From the NCBI RefSeq assembly GCF_001544695.2, contig NZ_FCOM02000044.1, forward strand, positions 1 to 64,000: a DNA stretch of 64,000 nt, written 5' to 3'. The position numbers were made by a program, and so were the translations under genes. A model generated the notes under the pieces. The model was not told the DNA's origin. It made no database searches and saw nothing but the letters and a program-made list of their open reading frames with translations. Source of the stretch: Caballeronia arvi. GTDB taxonomy: Bacteria; Pseudomonadota; Gammaproteobacteria; Burkholderiales; Burkholderiaceae. Below, piece after piece: positions 39,236 to 47,392 of this stretch. Position 1 is the first letter of the stretch; every line of letters starts with the position of its first letter.

Positions 39236-39889
39236 TCAGGCGTCGCCGTGCTCGTCGTCGAAGAGCTTGTGGCGCACGGCATAGCGCACGAGCGCGGCTT
39301 CGTGCGGCATCTGCATCTTTTCCAGCACGCGCGCCTTGTACGTGCTGATGGTTTTCGCGCTCACGCACAGCGCCTCGCCGATATCGTTGATGGTCTCGCC
39401 CGCGCACAGCCGCCGCAACACTTCGAACTCGCGGTCGGACAGGCGCTGATGCGGCAGCGCATCCGCGGGCTCGGTCAGGCTTTGCGCGAAACGCTCGGCC
39501 ATCGCGAGGCTCACGTAGACGCCGCCCGCCGCGACCTTACTGACCGCGGCGACCAGCTCGGCGCTCGCGCTTTCCTTCGTCAGATAGCCGGCGGCGCCCG
39601 CCTTGAACGCGCGCGTCGCGTACTGATGCTCCGCGTGCATGGTGAGCACGAGGATGCGCAACGCGGGCTTCTCTTCCCTGATCTGCCTGAGCAGTTCGAG
39701 TCCGCTGCGGCCCGGCATCGTGAGGTCGAGCACGAGCACGTCGGCATCGGTCGAGCGGGCGAGGGCGAGCGTGCCCGGGCCGTCGCACGCTTCGCCGGCC
39801 ACGTCGAAGCCGGTCGCATTGGCGAGAATATGGCGCAGGCCGTCGCGCACGAGCGCGTGGTCGTCGGCGATCAGCACTTTCGTCGTCAT
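39236..39889 (-). CDS. NarL/LuxR-type response regulator
   Basis: A 217-residue two-domain regulator: receiver (residues 1-120) with DD at 9-10 (VLIADDHALVRDGL), phosphorylated Asp at about residue 55 (VLVLDLTMPGRSG) and Lys in GYLTKES, then a LuxR-type DNA-binding domain (residues 150-210, LSDREFEVLRRLCAGETIND, in part). Its start overlaps the stop of the histidine kinase gene by four bases (ATGA), so kinase at 39886 is the cognate partner. Upstream in the same transcript is a Usp gene and an FNR-type box, so the system probably senses redox or respiratory conditions. Confidence 0.93.
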   Translation of the reverse strand: MTTKVLIADDHALVRDGLRHILANATGFDVAGEACDGPGTLALARSTDADVLVLDLTMPGRSGLELLRQIREEKPALRILVLTMHAEHQYATRAFKAGAAGYLTKESASAELVAAVSKVAAGGVYVSLAMAERFAQSLTEPADALPHQRLSDREFEVLRRLCAGETINDIGEALCVSAKTISTYKARVLEKMQMPHEAALVRYAVRHKLFDDEHGDA

Positions 39890-41232
39890 GGTTGCGATTC
39901 CTTTGCCCGCACCGCCTCGCGCGGCAGGACGACAGTGAGGACGAAGCCGTTTTCCGGCATCGAATCGACGAAAAAGCGGCCGCCGAGCGCATTCGCGCGC
40001 TCGCGCACGCCGATGAGACCGAACGACTTGCCGTTCCCCGCCGGCAACGCCGACGCGCCGACGCCGTCGTCCGCGATCCGCAGCACGCAGTTCGTGTCGT
40101 TCGCGTCGAGCGAAAGTTCGACGCGGCTCGCCTGCGCGTGACGGGCGACATTCGAGAGCGCCTCCTCGATGATACGGAAAACCGCGGTCGCCGCGTCCGC
40201 GTTGAACGCCAGCTCGCCGATGTCGACATCGTGCGTGACGCCGATACCGTGATGCTGCACGAAATCGTCGACGAGCCAGTCGATCGCGGCGATGAGGCCG
40301 AGGTCATCGAGCATGACGGGCCGCTGGCGCGCCGCGATGCGCCGCATCGACGCGATATTGCGGTCGATGACATGGCGCATGCGCAGCAACTGCGCGGCGA
40401 TGACGTCGTCGAGCGGAACGCGGGCCGCGAGCCGCGTTTCCAGCGCGGACACGTCCATTTTGAGCGCGGAAAGCGTCTGCCCGAGGTCTTCGTGCAGCTC
40501 GCGCGCTATGCGGCTTTTCTCCTCTTCGCGCACCTGCTGGAGATTGGCCGAGAGCGCGCGCAATTCCTCGCGCGATTGCCGCAGCGCCGCATCGGCCTGC
40601 ACGCGCTCGGTGACGTCGCGCAGGATGACCGTAAAGAGCTTGCCGTCGATGTCGTCGATCCGTGAAATGGATGCTTCCACCGGAAACTCCTCCCCATCCG
40701 CGCGCAGGCCGTACAGCGCGCGCTGCCGGCCGCCCATCCGGCGGTCCGAGACGCCCGTCTCGCCGAAGCGCTGCACTTGCTCCGCGTGCGCCGCGCGATA
40801 GCGCTCGGGAATGAAGCGCGCGAGCGGCGCGCCGATGGCGTCGTGCGCCGCGCAACGGAAGATGCGCTCGGCCATCGGATTGAACATGACGATGCGCTGC
40901 GCGGCGTCGATCGTGATGACGGCTTCCGTCGTCGCGCGGATGATGCCGTCGAGCCGCGCCTGGCTCATGACGGCCTGCTTGCGAAACTGCGCCGCGGGCA
41001 CGGCGCCTTGTCTCGACAGCATGAAGACGAGCGCTGCGAGCGGCATCGCGAACGCGGCGCCGCCCGCGATCAGCAGGCCTGTCATGGACGCGTGAAGCGT
41101 GCAGACGGAAAAAAGGTAGGACATGCCGGCCCACCACAGCGCGAAAAGCAGCGCCGCTGCGAGCGTCGCATGCGTGAGCGCGCGGCGCTGCGCTGCGAGG
41201 TGACTTGCCGCCGCGCTTTCGTCGGGGATCAT
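39886..41232 (-). CDS. HisKA_3 sensor histidine kinase with PAS domain
   Basis: A 448-residue kinase: two N-terminal transmembrane helices (about residues 20-42 and 50-70), a PAS domain (about residues 90-205, AVITIDAAQRIVMFNPMAERIF, in part), a coiled helix, the HisKA_3 dimerisation domain with phosphorylated His in IARELHEDLGQTLSALKM (about residue 243), and an HATPase domain (RIIEEALSNVARHAQ as N box, DDGVG as G1). PAS binding of haem or flavin is possible; a redox cue is plausible from context. Partner of the downstream regulator, overlapping by 4 bp. Confidence 0.92.
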   Translation of the reverse strand: MIPDESAAASHLAAQRRALTHATLAAALLFALWWAGMSYLFSVCTLHASMTGLLIAGGAAFAMPLAALVFMLSRQGAVPAAQFRKQAVMSQARLDGIIRATTEAVITIDAAQRIVMFNPMAERIFRCAAHDAIGAPLARFIPERYRAAHAEQVQRFGETGVSDRRMGGRQRALYGLRADGEEFPVEASISRIDDIDGKLFTVILRDVTERVQADAALRQSREELRALSANLQQVREEEKSRIARELHEDLGQTLSALKMDVSALETRLAARVPLDDVIAAQLLRMRHVIDRNIASMRRIAARQRPVMLDDLGLIAAIDWLVDDFVQHHGIGVTHDVDIGELAFNADAATAVFRIIEEALSNVARHAQASRVELSLDANDTNCVLRIADDGVGASALPAGNGKSFGLIGVRERANALGGRFFVDSMPENGFVLTVVLPREAVRAKESQP

Positions 41233-41251
41233 GGCGGCATGCGGCGGGCGC

Positions 41252-41752
41252 TCAGTCGGCAGGCGTGTTCGCCGCCTGCGGCGCTTCCAGCGCGCGCTCC
41301 TCGGCCTCGCGTCCCGGCACGAGCAGGACCGGACAGCGCGCGATCCGCATGAAGCCCTCGGCGACGCTGCCCAGCACGAGCCGCCGCAAGCCGCGACGCC
41401 CATGCGTGCCCATCACCACGAGTCCGGCGCCGAAATCCTCCGCGCACTGCGCGATGCACGCGGCGATGTCGTCGCCCGTCAGCGAAAGCTCGGCGATGCG
41501 CGGCGCGCCGGATACGCCCTCGCGCGCCATGCGCTGGACCGCTTCCGAGGTCAGGCGGCGGCCTTCTTCGAGCAGCGTGCGGCGTATGTCGGGATAGAAC
41601 GCGGCGGTGGCGTCATAGGCGACCGGATGGAGATCGACGACATAGAGCGCCTGCAGAACCGCGTTGCCGGCGCGAGCGATCTTCAGCGCCTCGTCGAAGG
41701 CATGCGCGGACGTCACGCTGCCGTCGATCGGCGCGAGTATGCGGCTATACAT
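41252..41752 (-). CDS. Universal stress protein (single UspA domain)
   Basis: A 166-residue Usp with complete nucleotide motif (MGTHGRRGLRRLVLGSVAEGF, in part), so an ATP-binding type. N-terminus MYSRILAPIDGSVTSAHAFD. It precedes the sensor kinase gene by 19 bp; the three genes (Usp, kinase, regulator) are a transcript read from a promoter whose FNR-type box is at 41813-41826, 61 bp upstream, inside the end of the next kinase gene. Confidence 0.92.
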   Translation of the reverse strand: MYSRILAPIDGSVTSAHAFDEALKIARAGNAVLQALYVVDLHPVAYDATAAFYPDIRRTLLEEGRRLTSEAVQRMAREGVSGAPRIAELSLTGDDIAACIAQCAEDFGAGLVVMGTHGRRGLRRLVLGSVAEGFMRIARCPVLLVPGREAEERALEAPQAANTPAD

Positions 41753-41812
41753 GGCGGACCCCTTTGGCCGGACAGCGTTGATAGACGATGCGGCAATCCG
41801 CTTCGGACGCCG

Positions 41813-41826
41813 TTGACTCAGATCAA
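41813..41826. promoter_or_regulatory. FNR-type box TTGACTCAGATCAA overlapping a stop codon
   Basis: Identical sequence to the box at 36178. It spans the stop codon of the upstream kinase gene and is 61 bp from the Usp start. A matching -10 is not evident, so the promoter may be weak or use a different spacing. Confidence 0.6.
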
Positions 41827-42929
41827 CCCGATGTGCGTTCGACGAGCCCGTCGAGCGGCATGTCGACGTCGATGCGAAAGCCGTCGCCCGGTGCACTGCG
41901 AAACGCGATGACGCCGCCCAGTTGCCGCACGCGCTCGCCCATGCCGAGCAGACCGAACGCGTTGGCCGCGCGCGGCTGGTCCAGGCTTGCGCCGCGCCCG
42001 TCGTCTTCGATGGACAACGTGCAGCGCCCCGCCGTGCACGCGATGGCGATACGCACTTCGCTCGCGTGCGCGTGCCGCACGATGTTGGTGAGCGCTTCCT
42101 GCGCGACACGGAATATCGATGTGGACGCGGCCGCGCCGAATTCGACCTCCTCGCCCGCGATGTCGAGATCGATGCGGATACCGTACCGGCGGCGAAAATC
42201 GCTGACGAGCCAGTCGATTGCGGCGAAGAGGCCGAGATCGTCGAGCACCGGGGGACGCAGCCCCGCCGCGATACGCCGGACCGACGCGATGACCGTGTCG
42301 ATCTGCGTCGCTATCGCGTGCGTCTGCGTCAGCGCGTGGCGCGCGAAGCCGTCGGCGGCGGCGTTCGAATCGAGATCGGCGACCTGCATCTTGAGCGCGG
42401 CGAGCTGCTGACCGAGATCGTCGTGCAACTCCCGCGCGATCGATGCGCGCTCGTTTTCCAGCGCCGTCTGCACGTGCGCGGACAATTCCTGCGCATGCTG
42501 CAGTTCGGCGAGGCGCAGGCGGTCGGTCATGTCGCGCGTGACCTTCGCGAAGCCGATCAGATCGCCCTTTGCGTCGCGCAGCGCGGTGATGACGACGTTG
42601 GCCCAGAAACGCGTCGAATCGCGGCGAACGCGCCAGCCTTCATCCTCGACACGGCCCGCGCTGGCCGCAGCCGCCAGTTCCTTTTGCGGCTTGCCCGCAG
42701 CGATGTCTTCCGGCGGATAGAAGACGGAAAAATGCCGGCCGATGATGTCCTGCGCGTCATAGCCCTTGATGCGCCGCGCGCCGTTGTTCCATGTCGCGAC
42801 ATGGCCGTGCGCGTCCAGCAGGAAGATCGCGTAGTCCTCGACGGATTCGACGAGAAGGCGGAAATGCGCGTCGGATTGCAGGGGCGGTGCGTCGGCGGGA
42901 TGTCCGGACGGTCCGCTTGGCGTGCGCAT
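41823..42929 (-). CDS. PAS-HisKA_3 soluble sensor histidine kinase
   Basis: A 368-residue cytoplasmic kinase without membrane helices: PAS domain (about residues 20-145, FRLLVESVEDYAIFLLDAHG), then HisKA_3 with His in IARELHDDLGQQLAALKMQ (about residue 183), and HATPase (VAQEALTNIVRHAHASEV, DDGRGAS). It lacks an adjacent response regulator of its own and may cross-talk with the NarL-type regulator at 39236. Downstream DNA switches directly into the FNR box of the next transcript. Confidence 0.92.
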   Translation of the reverse strand: MRTPSGPSGHPADAPPLQSDAHFRLLVESVEDYAIFLLDAHGHVATWNNGARRIKGYDAQDIIGRHFSVFYPPEDIAAGKPQKELAAAASAGRVEDEGWRVRRDSTRFWANVVITALRDAKGDLIGFAKVTRDMTDRLRLAELQHAQELSAHVQTALENERASIARELHDDLGQQLAALKMQVADLDSNAAADGFARHALTQTHAIATQIDTVIASVRRIAAGLRPPVLDDLGLFAAIDWLVSDFRRRYGIRIDLDIAGEEVEFGAAASTSIFRVAQEALTNIVRHAHASEVRIAIACTAGRCTLSIEDDGRGASLDQPRAANAFGLLGMGERVRQLGGVIAFRSAPGDGFRIDVDMPLDGLVERTSG

Positions 42930-43079
42930 CGGGTTTCTCCGGTGGCAGGACTGGCAACGTTTCTGTCATGCGGCTGGCTTCGAAGCGCCGCCGCCTTTTT
43001 GTGCGTCCCAGTTTAGTCGCAGGAAAAAAATCCGTCATGCGCGCTGCGACATTAGCGCAGGGCGGCCAATTCGCGGCGT

Positions 43080-43093
43080 TTGACTCAGGTCAA
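43080..43093. promoter_or_regulatory. FNR-type box TTGACTCAGGTCAA
   Basis: Lies 96 bp before the CBS-BON gene start, between the divergent kinase gene and that gene. A TAAAGT -10 follows 32 bp from its centre, the geometry of a class II activated promoter. Confidence 0.7.
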
Positions 43094-43115
43094 TCGAAAA
43101 AATGGCGAACGTCCG

Positions 43116-43121
43116 TAAAGT
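43116..43121 (+). promoter_or_regulatory. -10 element TAAAGT for the CBS-BON gene
   Basis: Centred 32 bp downstream of the FNR box centre, same hexamer and same geometry as at 36213-36218. Confidence 0.5.
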
Positions 43122-43188
43122 GAAGCCGTGCTCCGGCGAGTCCGGAGCAGACGACCGCGATCAACATTTCAACCATCCGGAGTATGTG

Positions 43189-43884
43189 ATGCAAGCACGT
43201 GACGTAATGACTTCCAGCGTCGTTTCCGTGACGCCCGAAACGACGATTCATGAACTGGCGCGCCTGCTCGTGCAGCACCGTATCAGCGCGGCGCCGGTCG
43301 TCGACACGGACGGGCATGTCGTCGGCGTCATCAGCGAGGGCGATCTGCTTCGTCGCGAAGAGATCGGCACCGAGAAGCGGGCGAATCGTCGCGCGTGGTG
43401 GCTCGACATTCTTTCCGACGGCGGCGCGGCCGACTACATCAAGTCGCATGCGCGCACGGTCGGCGAGATCATGACTCGCGATCCTGTCTGCGTGAACGAG
43501 GACACGTCGCTCGCCGAGATCGCCGCGGTGCTCGAAAGCCATCACATCAAGCGCGTGCCGGTGCTGCGCGACGGGCGGCTCGTCGGCATCGTCAGCCGGT
43601 CGAATCTGGTGCAGGCGCTGGCATCGTCGCTCGTGGTCGAGTCCGCGCCGGATGCGCTCGCAAGCGATGCCGAAATCCGCGCCATGCTGATGGGCGATCT
43701 CGCGGGGCGTGGCTGGGCGTTCCCCGGACGCGATATCGTCGTTCGCGATGGCATCGTGCATCTGTGGGGCACGGTGTGGTCCGGCGATCAGCTCGATGCG
43801 ATGCGGATCGCGTCGGAAAGCATTCCCGGCGTGAAGCGCGTGGTCGATCACACGATTCCCTATCCGATCATGCCGGGGCTGTGA
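43189..43884 (+). CDS. CBS-pair plus BON domain protein
   Basis: A 231-residue protein: two CBS motifs (about residues 1-60, MQARDVMTSSVVSVTPETTI and DTDGHVVGVISEGDLLRRE; and 93-150, GEIMTRDPVCVNEDTSLAEI and DGRLVGIVSRSNLVQAL) followed by a BON domain (about 165-230, ending PGVKRVVDHT). CBS pairs bind adenine nucleotides and sense energy charge; BON domains bind lipid or other partners. It is a common stress protein of this bacterial group. Start 43189 has CCGGAG upstream; an earlier ATG gives an untypical N-terminus and overlaps the FNR-type promoter. Confidence 0.9.
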   Translation: MQARDVMTSSVVSVTPETTIHELARLLVQHRISAAPVVDTDGHVVGVISEGDLLRREEIGTEKRANRRAWWLDILSDGGAADYIKSHARTVGEIMTRDPVCVNEDTSLAEIAAVLESHHIKRVPVLRDGRLVGIVSRSNLVQALASSLVVESAPDALASDAEIRAMLMGDLAGRGWAFPGRDIVVRDGIVHLWGTVWSGDQLDAMRIASESIPGVKRVVDHTIPYPIMPGL

Positions 43885-43935
43885 AGGAATAATGGATCGT
43901 CAGGCGATCAGGAAGCTAGCAGCACGCTCGATGCT

Positions 43936-44535
43936 TCATGCGTGCTGCTTTATGGTGCCCAGCGCCGGCACGGCATTGGCGATCAGCCGATACAGGTTGT
44001 CGAGACTTTCGCCTTCGAACGTGGCTTCGCTGAACGGATCCCAGTAATGTGCGAATGCGGCATCGATCTGCGCCCAGTCGCGCTCGGACAGAAAGCGCTC
44101 GGCGGCAGGCAGGATCACGGTGTCTTCGATTCGTCGGTGATTCGCGCAGAAAGCGACGTATTTTTCCATCGATGATCTCAGGCCCGGCAACGCCACGTTT
44201 CCCTTTAGTTCGAAGCGCGTGAGCGCATGCTCGAGATCGCGCAGGCGCTTATCGCCTTCGATGTGCTCGCCTTGCAGCTTGTCGAGTACATCATCAAACT
44301 CGTGAGTGCGATGTTGCAATGTGGCGAAGAGATATAGATCTTCCAGTGGATGATGGAGTTGATCCGGATATTCTCGGATGTAGTACAGCATTGCGCGAAA
44401 CACGATCGGATCGGGCGCGGGACCGCCTTCGGAGAGCGCACGGACGAAGTCGAGCATGGCCCTCGTGACGGCGGAAAGCCGTTGGTGATCCAGTGCGATG
44501 ATATGAATCGCGGTGTGTTCTGTCGTGTCGTTCAT
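43936..44535 (-). CDS. Hemerythrin-like domain protein
   Basis: A 199-residue four-helix protein of the hemerythrin/HHE family. Putative di-iron ligands are His in ALDHQRL, YPDQLHHPLEDLYLF (H-H-x-x-E type) and the later FCANHRRIEDTVI, matching the H..E/HHPLEE..H pattern. HHE proteins bind oxygen or nitric oxide, or defend against reactive nitrogen. The start at 44535 follows GGAGACC. It is divergent from the Fic gene, with a weaker FNR-type box between (44610-44623). Confidence 0.88.
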   Translation of the reverse strand: MNDTTEHTAIHIIALDHQRLSAVTRAMLDFVRALSEGGPAPDPIVFRAMLYYIREYPDQLHHPLEDLYLFATLQHRTHEFDDVLDKLQGEHIEGDKRLRDLEHALTRFELKGNVALPGLRSSMEKYVAFCANHRRIEDTVILPAAERFLSERDWAQIDAAFAHYWDPFSEATFEGESLDNLYRLIANAVPALGTIKQHA

Positions 44536-44609
44536 TGCGGTCTCCGAAGTGAACGGTTCGCTGATTGGACATGTGAGATCGAGTCTCTCACGCACAGAAA
44601 AGCGGCTGG

Positions 44610-44623
44610 TTGATCTGGATCAG
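44610..44623. promoter_or_regulatory. Weaker FNR-type box TTGATCTGGATCAG
   Basis: One arm is perfect (TTGAT), the other differs at the last base (ATCAG). It lies between the divergent hemerythrin and Fic genes. No -10 with the right distance is obvious for either. Confidence 0.5.
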
Positions 44624-44661
44624 TCAGTCGTGCAGCGCGACTCGGATGGGATCGGAGAGCG

Positions 44662-45441
44662 ATGGACTCGTCTCTGCAACGAACACTGGCAGCGCTCGAT
44701 GCCGACAAGGCGAAACTGGACGCGGTGCGTCCGCTTTCACCTCCGGCCCTGGCTTCGTTGCAGAAAAGGCTGAGGCTGGAATGGATGCCCGATGCGAATG
44801 CGGTCGAGCGGCACACGCTCCCGCTGTGCGAGACCCGGATCGTGCTCGACGAGATGACGATGGGCGGCAAGTCTCTGCCGCAGCACTGCGAGGCTATAGG
44901 CCGTCGCGATGCGATGACTTACCTCGAAGAGATCGTTGCGAAGAACGAGCCACTGTCGGCGTGGCAAATGCGGAACATCCACAACGTCGTTATAAAGGGC
45001 GAGGTTGGTGAGGAAGCCTGTCGCTATCGGCATGTGAACGTGGCGATCGCCGGCGCGCGCACGACGCCGCCGGATTTTCTGGACCTGCCGGCCGAACTGG
45101 CTGCGCTCGTCGAGTGGCACGCGAGGGCAGGGAACTTGCATCCTGTCGCGCGCGCGGCGGAACTCCATACGCGGTTTGTGAGAATCCATCCGTTCATGGA
45201 TGGAAACGGCAGGACAGGACGGCTGCTTCTGAATGTCGAGTTGATGAGATCGGGTTATCCCCCGGCCCTTATCCGGAACGAGGATCGCGCAGCGTATTGC
45301 GACTCGCTGGACGATGCTTGCGTGAGCAACGACTACCGGGGCATTGCGCGGTTGATCGCCGGATTGGTTCAGCGGTCATTCGACATCTACTTCGATGCGC
45401 TTGGATTACGTGTGGGCCGCGCGCCTCGCGATGCGCCGTGA
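44662..45441 (+). CDS. Fic-domain protein (AMP-transferase family)
   Basis: A 259-residue Fic protein. The catalytic loop HPFMDGNGRTGR (about residues 175-186) is complete: His, Asp, Gly-Asn-Gly, Arg. This predicts transfer of AMP (or another nucleotide part) to a hydroxyl side chain of a target. The N-terminal inhibitory helix of class II Fic proteins, normally (S/T)xxxE(G/N), here reads ANAVER, so the inhibitory Glu is kept but the Ser/Thr and Gly/Asn are replaced. The following LPLCETRIVL and MTMGGKS fit the family. Transcribed divergently from the hemerythrin gene; the orphan HigA-like gene follows after 93 bp. Target is unknown. Confidence 0.9.
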   Translation: MDSSLQRTLAALDADKAKLDAVRPLSPPALASLQKRLRLEWMPDANAVERHTLPLCETRIVLDEMTMGGKSLPQHCEAIGRRDAMTYLEEIVAKNEPLSAWQMRNIHNVVIKGEVGEEACRYRHVNVAIAGARTTPPDFLDLPAELAALVEWHARAGNLHPVARAAELHTRFVRIHPFMDGNGRTGRLLLNVELMRSGYPPALIRNEDRAAYCDSLDDACVSNDYRGIARLIAGLVQRSFDIYFDALGLRVGRAPRDAP

Positions 45442-45534
45442 TGGTCATCGACCGAAAGCGTCCCGTTCCGGCTTCATGATAAGCTTGGCACTGTCACGAA
45501 ACAGGTTACACCCAGGCCGAAGGATGAACCTCAC

Positions 45535-45897
45535 ATGATCGCTGCGCCTCCCGTTCAGGTATCCCGGCAACTTCGCAAGGCGCACCATCCCGGAGGGCTT
45601 CTCCGCGATTTCGTGCTCCCGCGCCTCGACCTCTCGGTGAGTCAGGCGGCGCGGGATCTGGGCGTGTCTCGTCAGACGCTACACCGTATCTTCGACGCGC
45701 GAGCGGGCATCACGCCAGAAATGGCTGTCCGGCTGGAAGCGCTGTGCGGAATTTCGGCAATGTTCTGGCTGGAACTGCAATGCGCGCATGATCTTCGTCA
45801 GGCTCGCGTATCGCTGGCTGATGCGCTTCCCCATATTCCAAAGTACCGGCTTTCTCATTTGGCAATGAAGCAACTCGGAGCGCTCGATGGACGCTGA
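45535..45897 (+). CDS. HigA-family antitoxin-like DNA-binding protein, no HigB partner
   Basis: A 120-residue protein of the HigA/XRE type: helix-turn-helix SVSQAARDLGVSRQTLHRIF (about residues 34-53), the typical HigA flank HHPGGLLRDFVLP and MAVRLEALCG, and C-terminal ALDGR. In HigBA modules the toxin gene lies directly upstream; here that place holds 93 bp of non-coding DNA and then fic. Its stop overlaps the KaiC start by 11 bp, so it is translationally coupled to kaiC instead. It may regulate this locus or act as an antitoxin for Fic; both are inference. Confidence 0.85.
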   Translation: MIAAPPVQVSRQLRKAHHPGGLLRDFVLPRLDLSVSQAARDLGVSRQTLHRIFDARAGITPEMAVRLEALCGISAMFWLELQCAHDLRQARVSLADALPHIPKYRLSHLAMKQLGALDGR

Positions 45898-47386
45898 TGC
45901 CGTAACGACTCAATATGCCCGCACGGGCGTATCCGGACTCGATGACATTCTTGTCGGCGGCTTGAGCCGGGGCAATGTATTCCTGCTCGAAGGAAGTCCC
46001 GGCACAGGCAAAACAACGATTGCACTCAGCTTTCTGATCGCCGGTGCAAAGCTAGGTGAGCCGTGTTTGTATTTCACGCTCTCGGAAACGGCGTCGGAAT
46101 TGCGCAACGGCGCCTTGTCGCACGGCTGGGGCCTTGGCAAAGAGATCAATATCTTCGAAGTGAGCCCGTCTGAAAGCCTGCTCGACGCCGATCAGCAACA
46201 GACGCTCCTCTATTCGTCGGACCTCGAACTGGGTGAAACGACGCAGATGATTCTCGGTGAGTTCGAGCGCGTCAGGCCAAAGCGGGTCGTCATCGACAGT
46301 CTTTCCGAAATCCGTTTGCTCGCGCAAAGTTCTCTGCGCTACCGTCGGCAGATTCTCGCATTCAAGCATTACTTCGCGGGTCGCGATGCGACCGTGCTGC
46401 TGCTGGATGACCTGACCTCCGAGGCCGCCGACAAGACGGTCCATAGCGTCGCGCATGGCGTCATCAAGCTCGAAGAGTTGTCGCCGCAATATGGGGCGGA
46501 GCGACGTCGGCTGAAGGTGCTCAAGTATCGCGGTCAGCAATTTCGCGGCGGATATCACGATTTCGCCATTCGGCGCGGCGGCGTGTCGGTATTTCCAAGG
46601 CTCGTTGCCGGCGAGCATCGCACGAGCTTCGACCGCACTCAGATGACGAGCGACGTGGCCGAACTGGACGCACTGCTGGGCGGTGGTGTCGAACAGGGAT
46701 CGAGCACGCTCATTCTCGGACCCGCAGGTACCGGAAAGAGCCTGTTCGCGCTCCAGTTCGTCGTCGCCGCCGTCAGGCGCGGCGAGAAGGCGGCGCTCTT
46801 CGTGTTCGACGAGGAACTCGGGCTGCTGTTCGATCGCGTTCGCATCATGGGCATCGACCTTGAAGCGATGAGAGACTCAGGCAGCCTGCATATCGAACAG
46901 GTCGACGCCGCCGAGCTGTCTCCGGGTGAGTTCGCTCATCGCGTTCGCACGAGCGTTGACCATGCGCGCGCGAAGACGGTCGTCATCGACAGCCTGAACG
47001 GCTACCAGGCCGCCATGCCCGAAGAGAACGCGCTGGTGCTGCATGTGCATGAGTTGTTGCAGTATCTGAACCGGCAGGGCGCAAACACGTTTCTCACCGT
47101 CGCACAGCACGGCCTGGTCGGCGACATGAAAGCGCCGGTCGACGTGACCTATCTCGCCGACACGGTCATTCTGCTTCGCTACTTCGAGGCGCTCGGGCGC
47201 GTCCGGCGCGCCGTCTCGGTCATCAAGAAGCGCACGGGACCCCACGAGGAATCGATTCGCGAGTTCCGCATCGGTTCTACCGGGCTCGTGCTCGGAGCGC
47301 CGCTGGAAGAATTCCAGGGCGTGCTGCGCGGTGTGCCCACGTTCGTCGGCAATTCGTCGCCGCTACTTTCATCGAACGAAGGCTGA
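45887..47386 (+). CDS. KaiC-like two-domain RecA ATPase
   Basis: A 499-residue KaiC-family protein with two RecA-like domains. Domain CI (about residues 8-235): Walker A GSPGTGKTT at about 39, the FTLSETASE region (one catalytic Glu), Walker B RVVIDSLSE. CII (about 250-480): Walker A GPAGTGKS at about 283, FVFDEELGLL with the Glu pair, TVVIDSLNG. At the phospho-site of cyanobacterial KaiC (Ser431-Thr432) it has Thr421-Tyr422. Followed after 6 bp by a hybrid kinase. Such KaiC-kinase pairs occur in many non-photosynthetic bacteria, probably in stress responses rather than clocks. There is no kaiA or kaiB. Confidence 0.93.
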   Translation: MDADAVTTQYARTGVSGLDDILVGGLSRGNVFLLEGSPGTGKTTIALSFLIAGAKLGEPCLYFTLSETASELRNGALSHGWGLGKEINIFEVSPSESLLDADQQQTLLYSSDLELGETTQMILGEFERVRPKRVVIDSLSEIRLLAQSSLRYRRQILAFKHYFAGRDATVLLLDDLTSEAADKTVHSVAHGVIKLEELSPQYGAERRRLKVLKYRGQQFRGGYHDFAIRRGGVSVFPRLVAGEHRTSFDRTQMTSDVAELDALLGGGVEQGSSTLILGPAGTGKSLFALQFVVAAVRRGEKAALFVFDEELGLLFDRVRIMGIDLEAMRDSGSLHIEQVDAAELSPGEFAHRVRTSVDHARAKTVVIDSLNGYQAAMPEENALVLHVHELLQYLNRQGANTFLTVAQHGLVGDMKAPVDVTYLADTVILLRYFEALGRVRRAVSVIKKRTGPHEESIREFRIGSTGLVLGAPLEEFQGVLRGVPTFVGNSSPLLSSNEG

Positions 47387-47392
47387 GCACCG

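Noticed and set aside
43918..43954. Hairpin between CBS-BON and hemerythrin genes
   Set aside because: A 10-bp stem (AGCAGCACGC/GCGTGCTGCT) exists but overlaps the hemerythrin coding end and has only three Ts; too weak to call a terminator.
45442..45534. HigB toxin gene expected before the HigA-like gene
   Set aside because: Only 93 bp separate it from fic, and no frame long enough for a toxin was found; the HigA-like gene is an orphan here.
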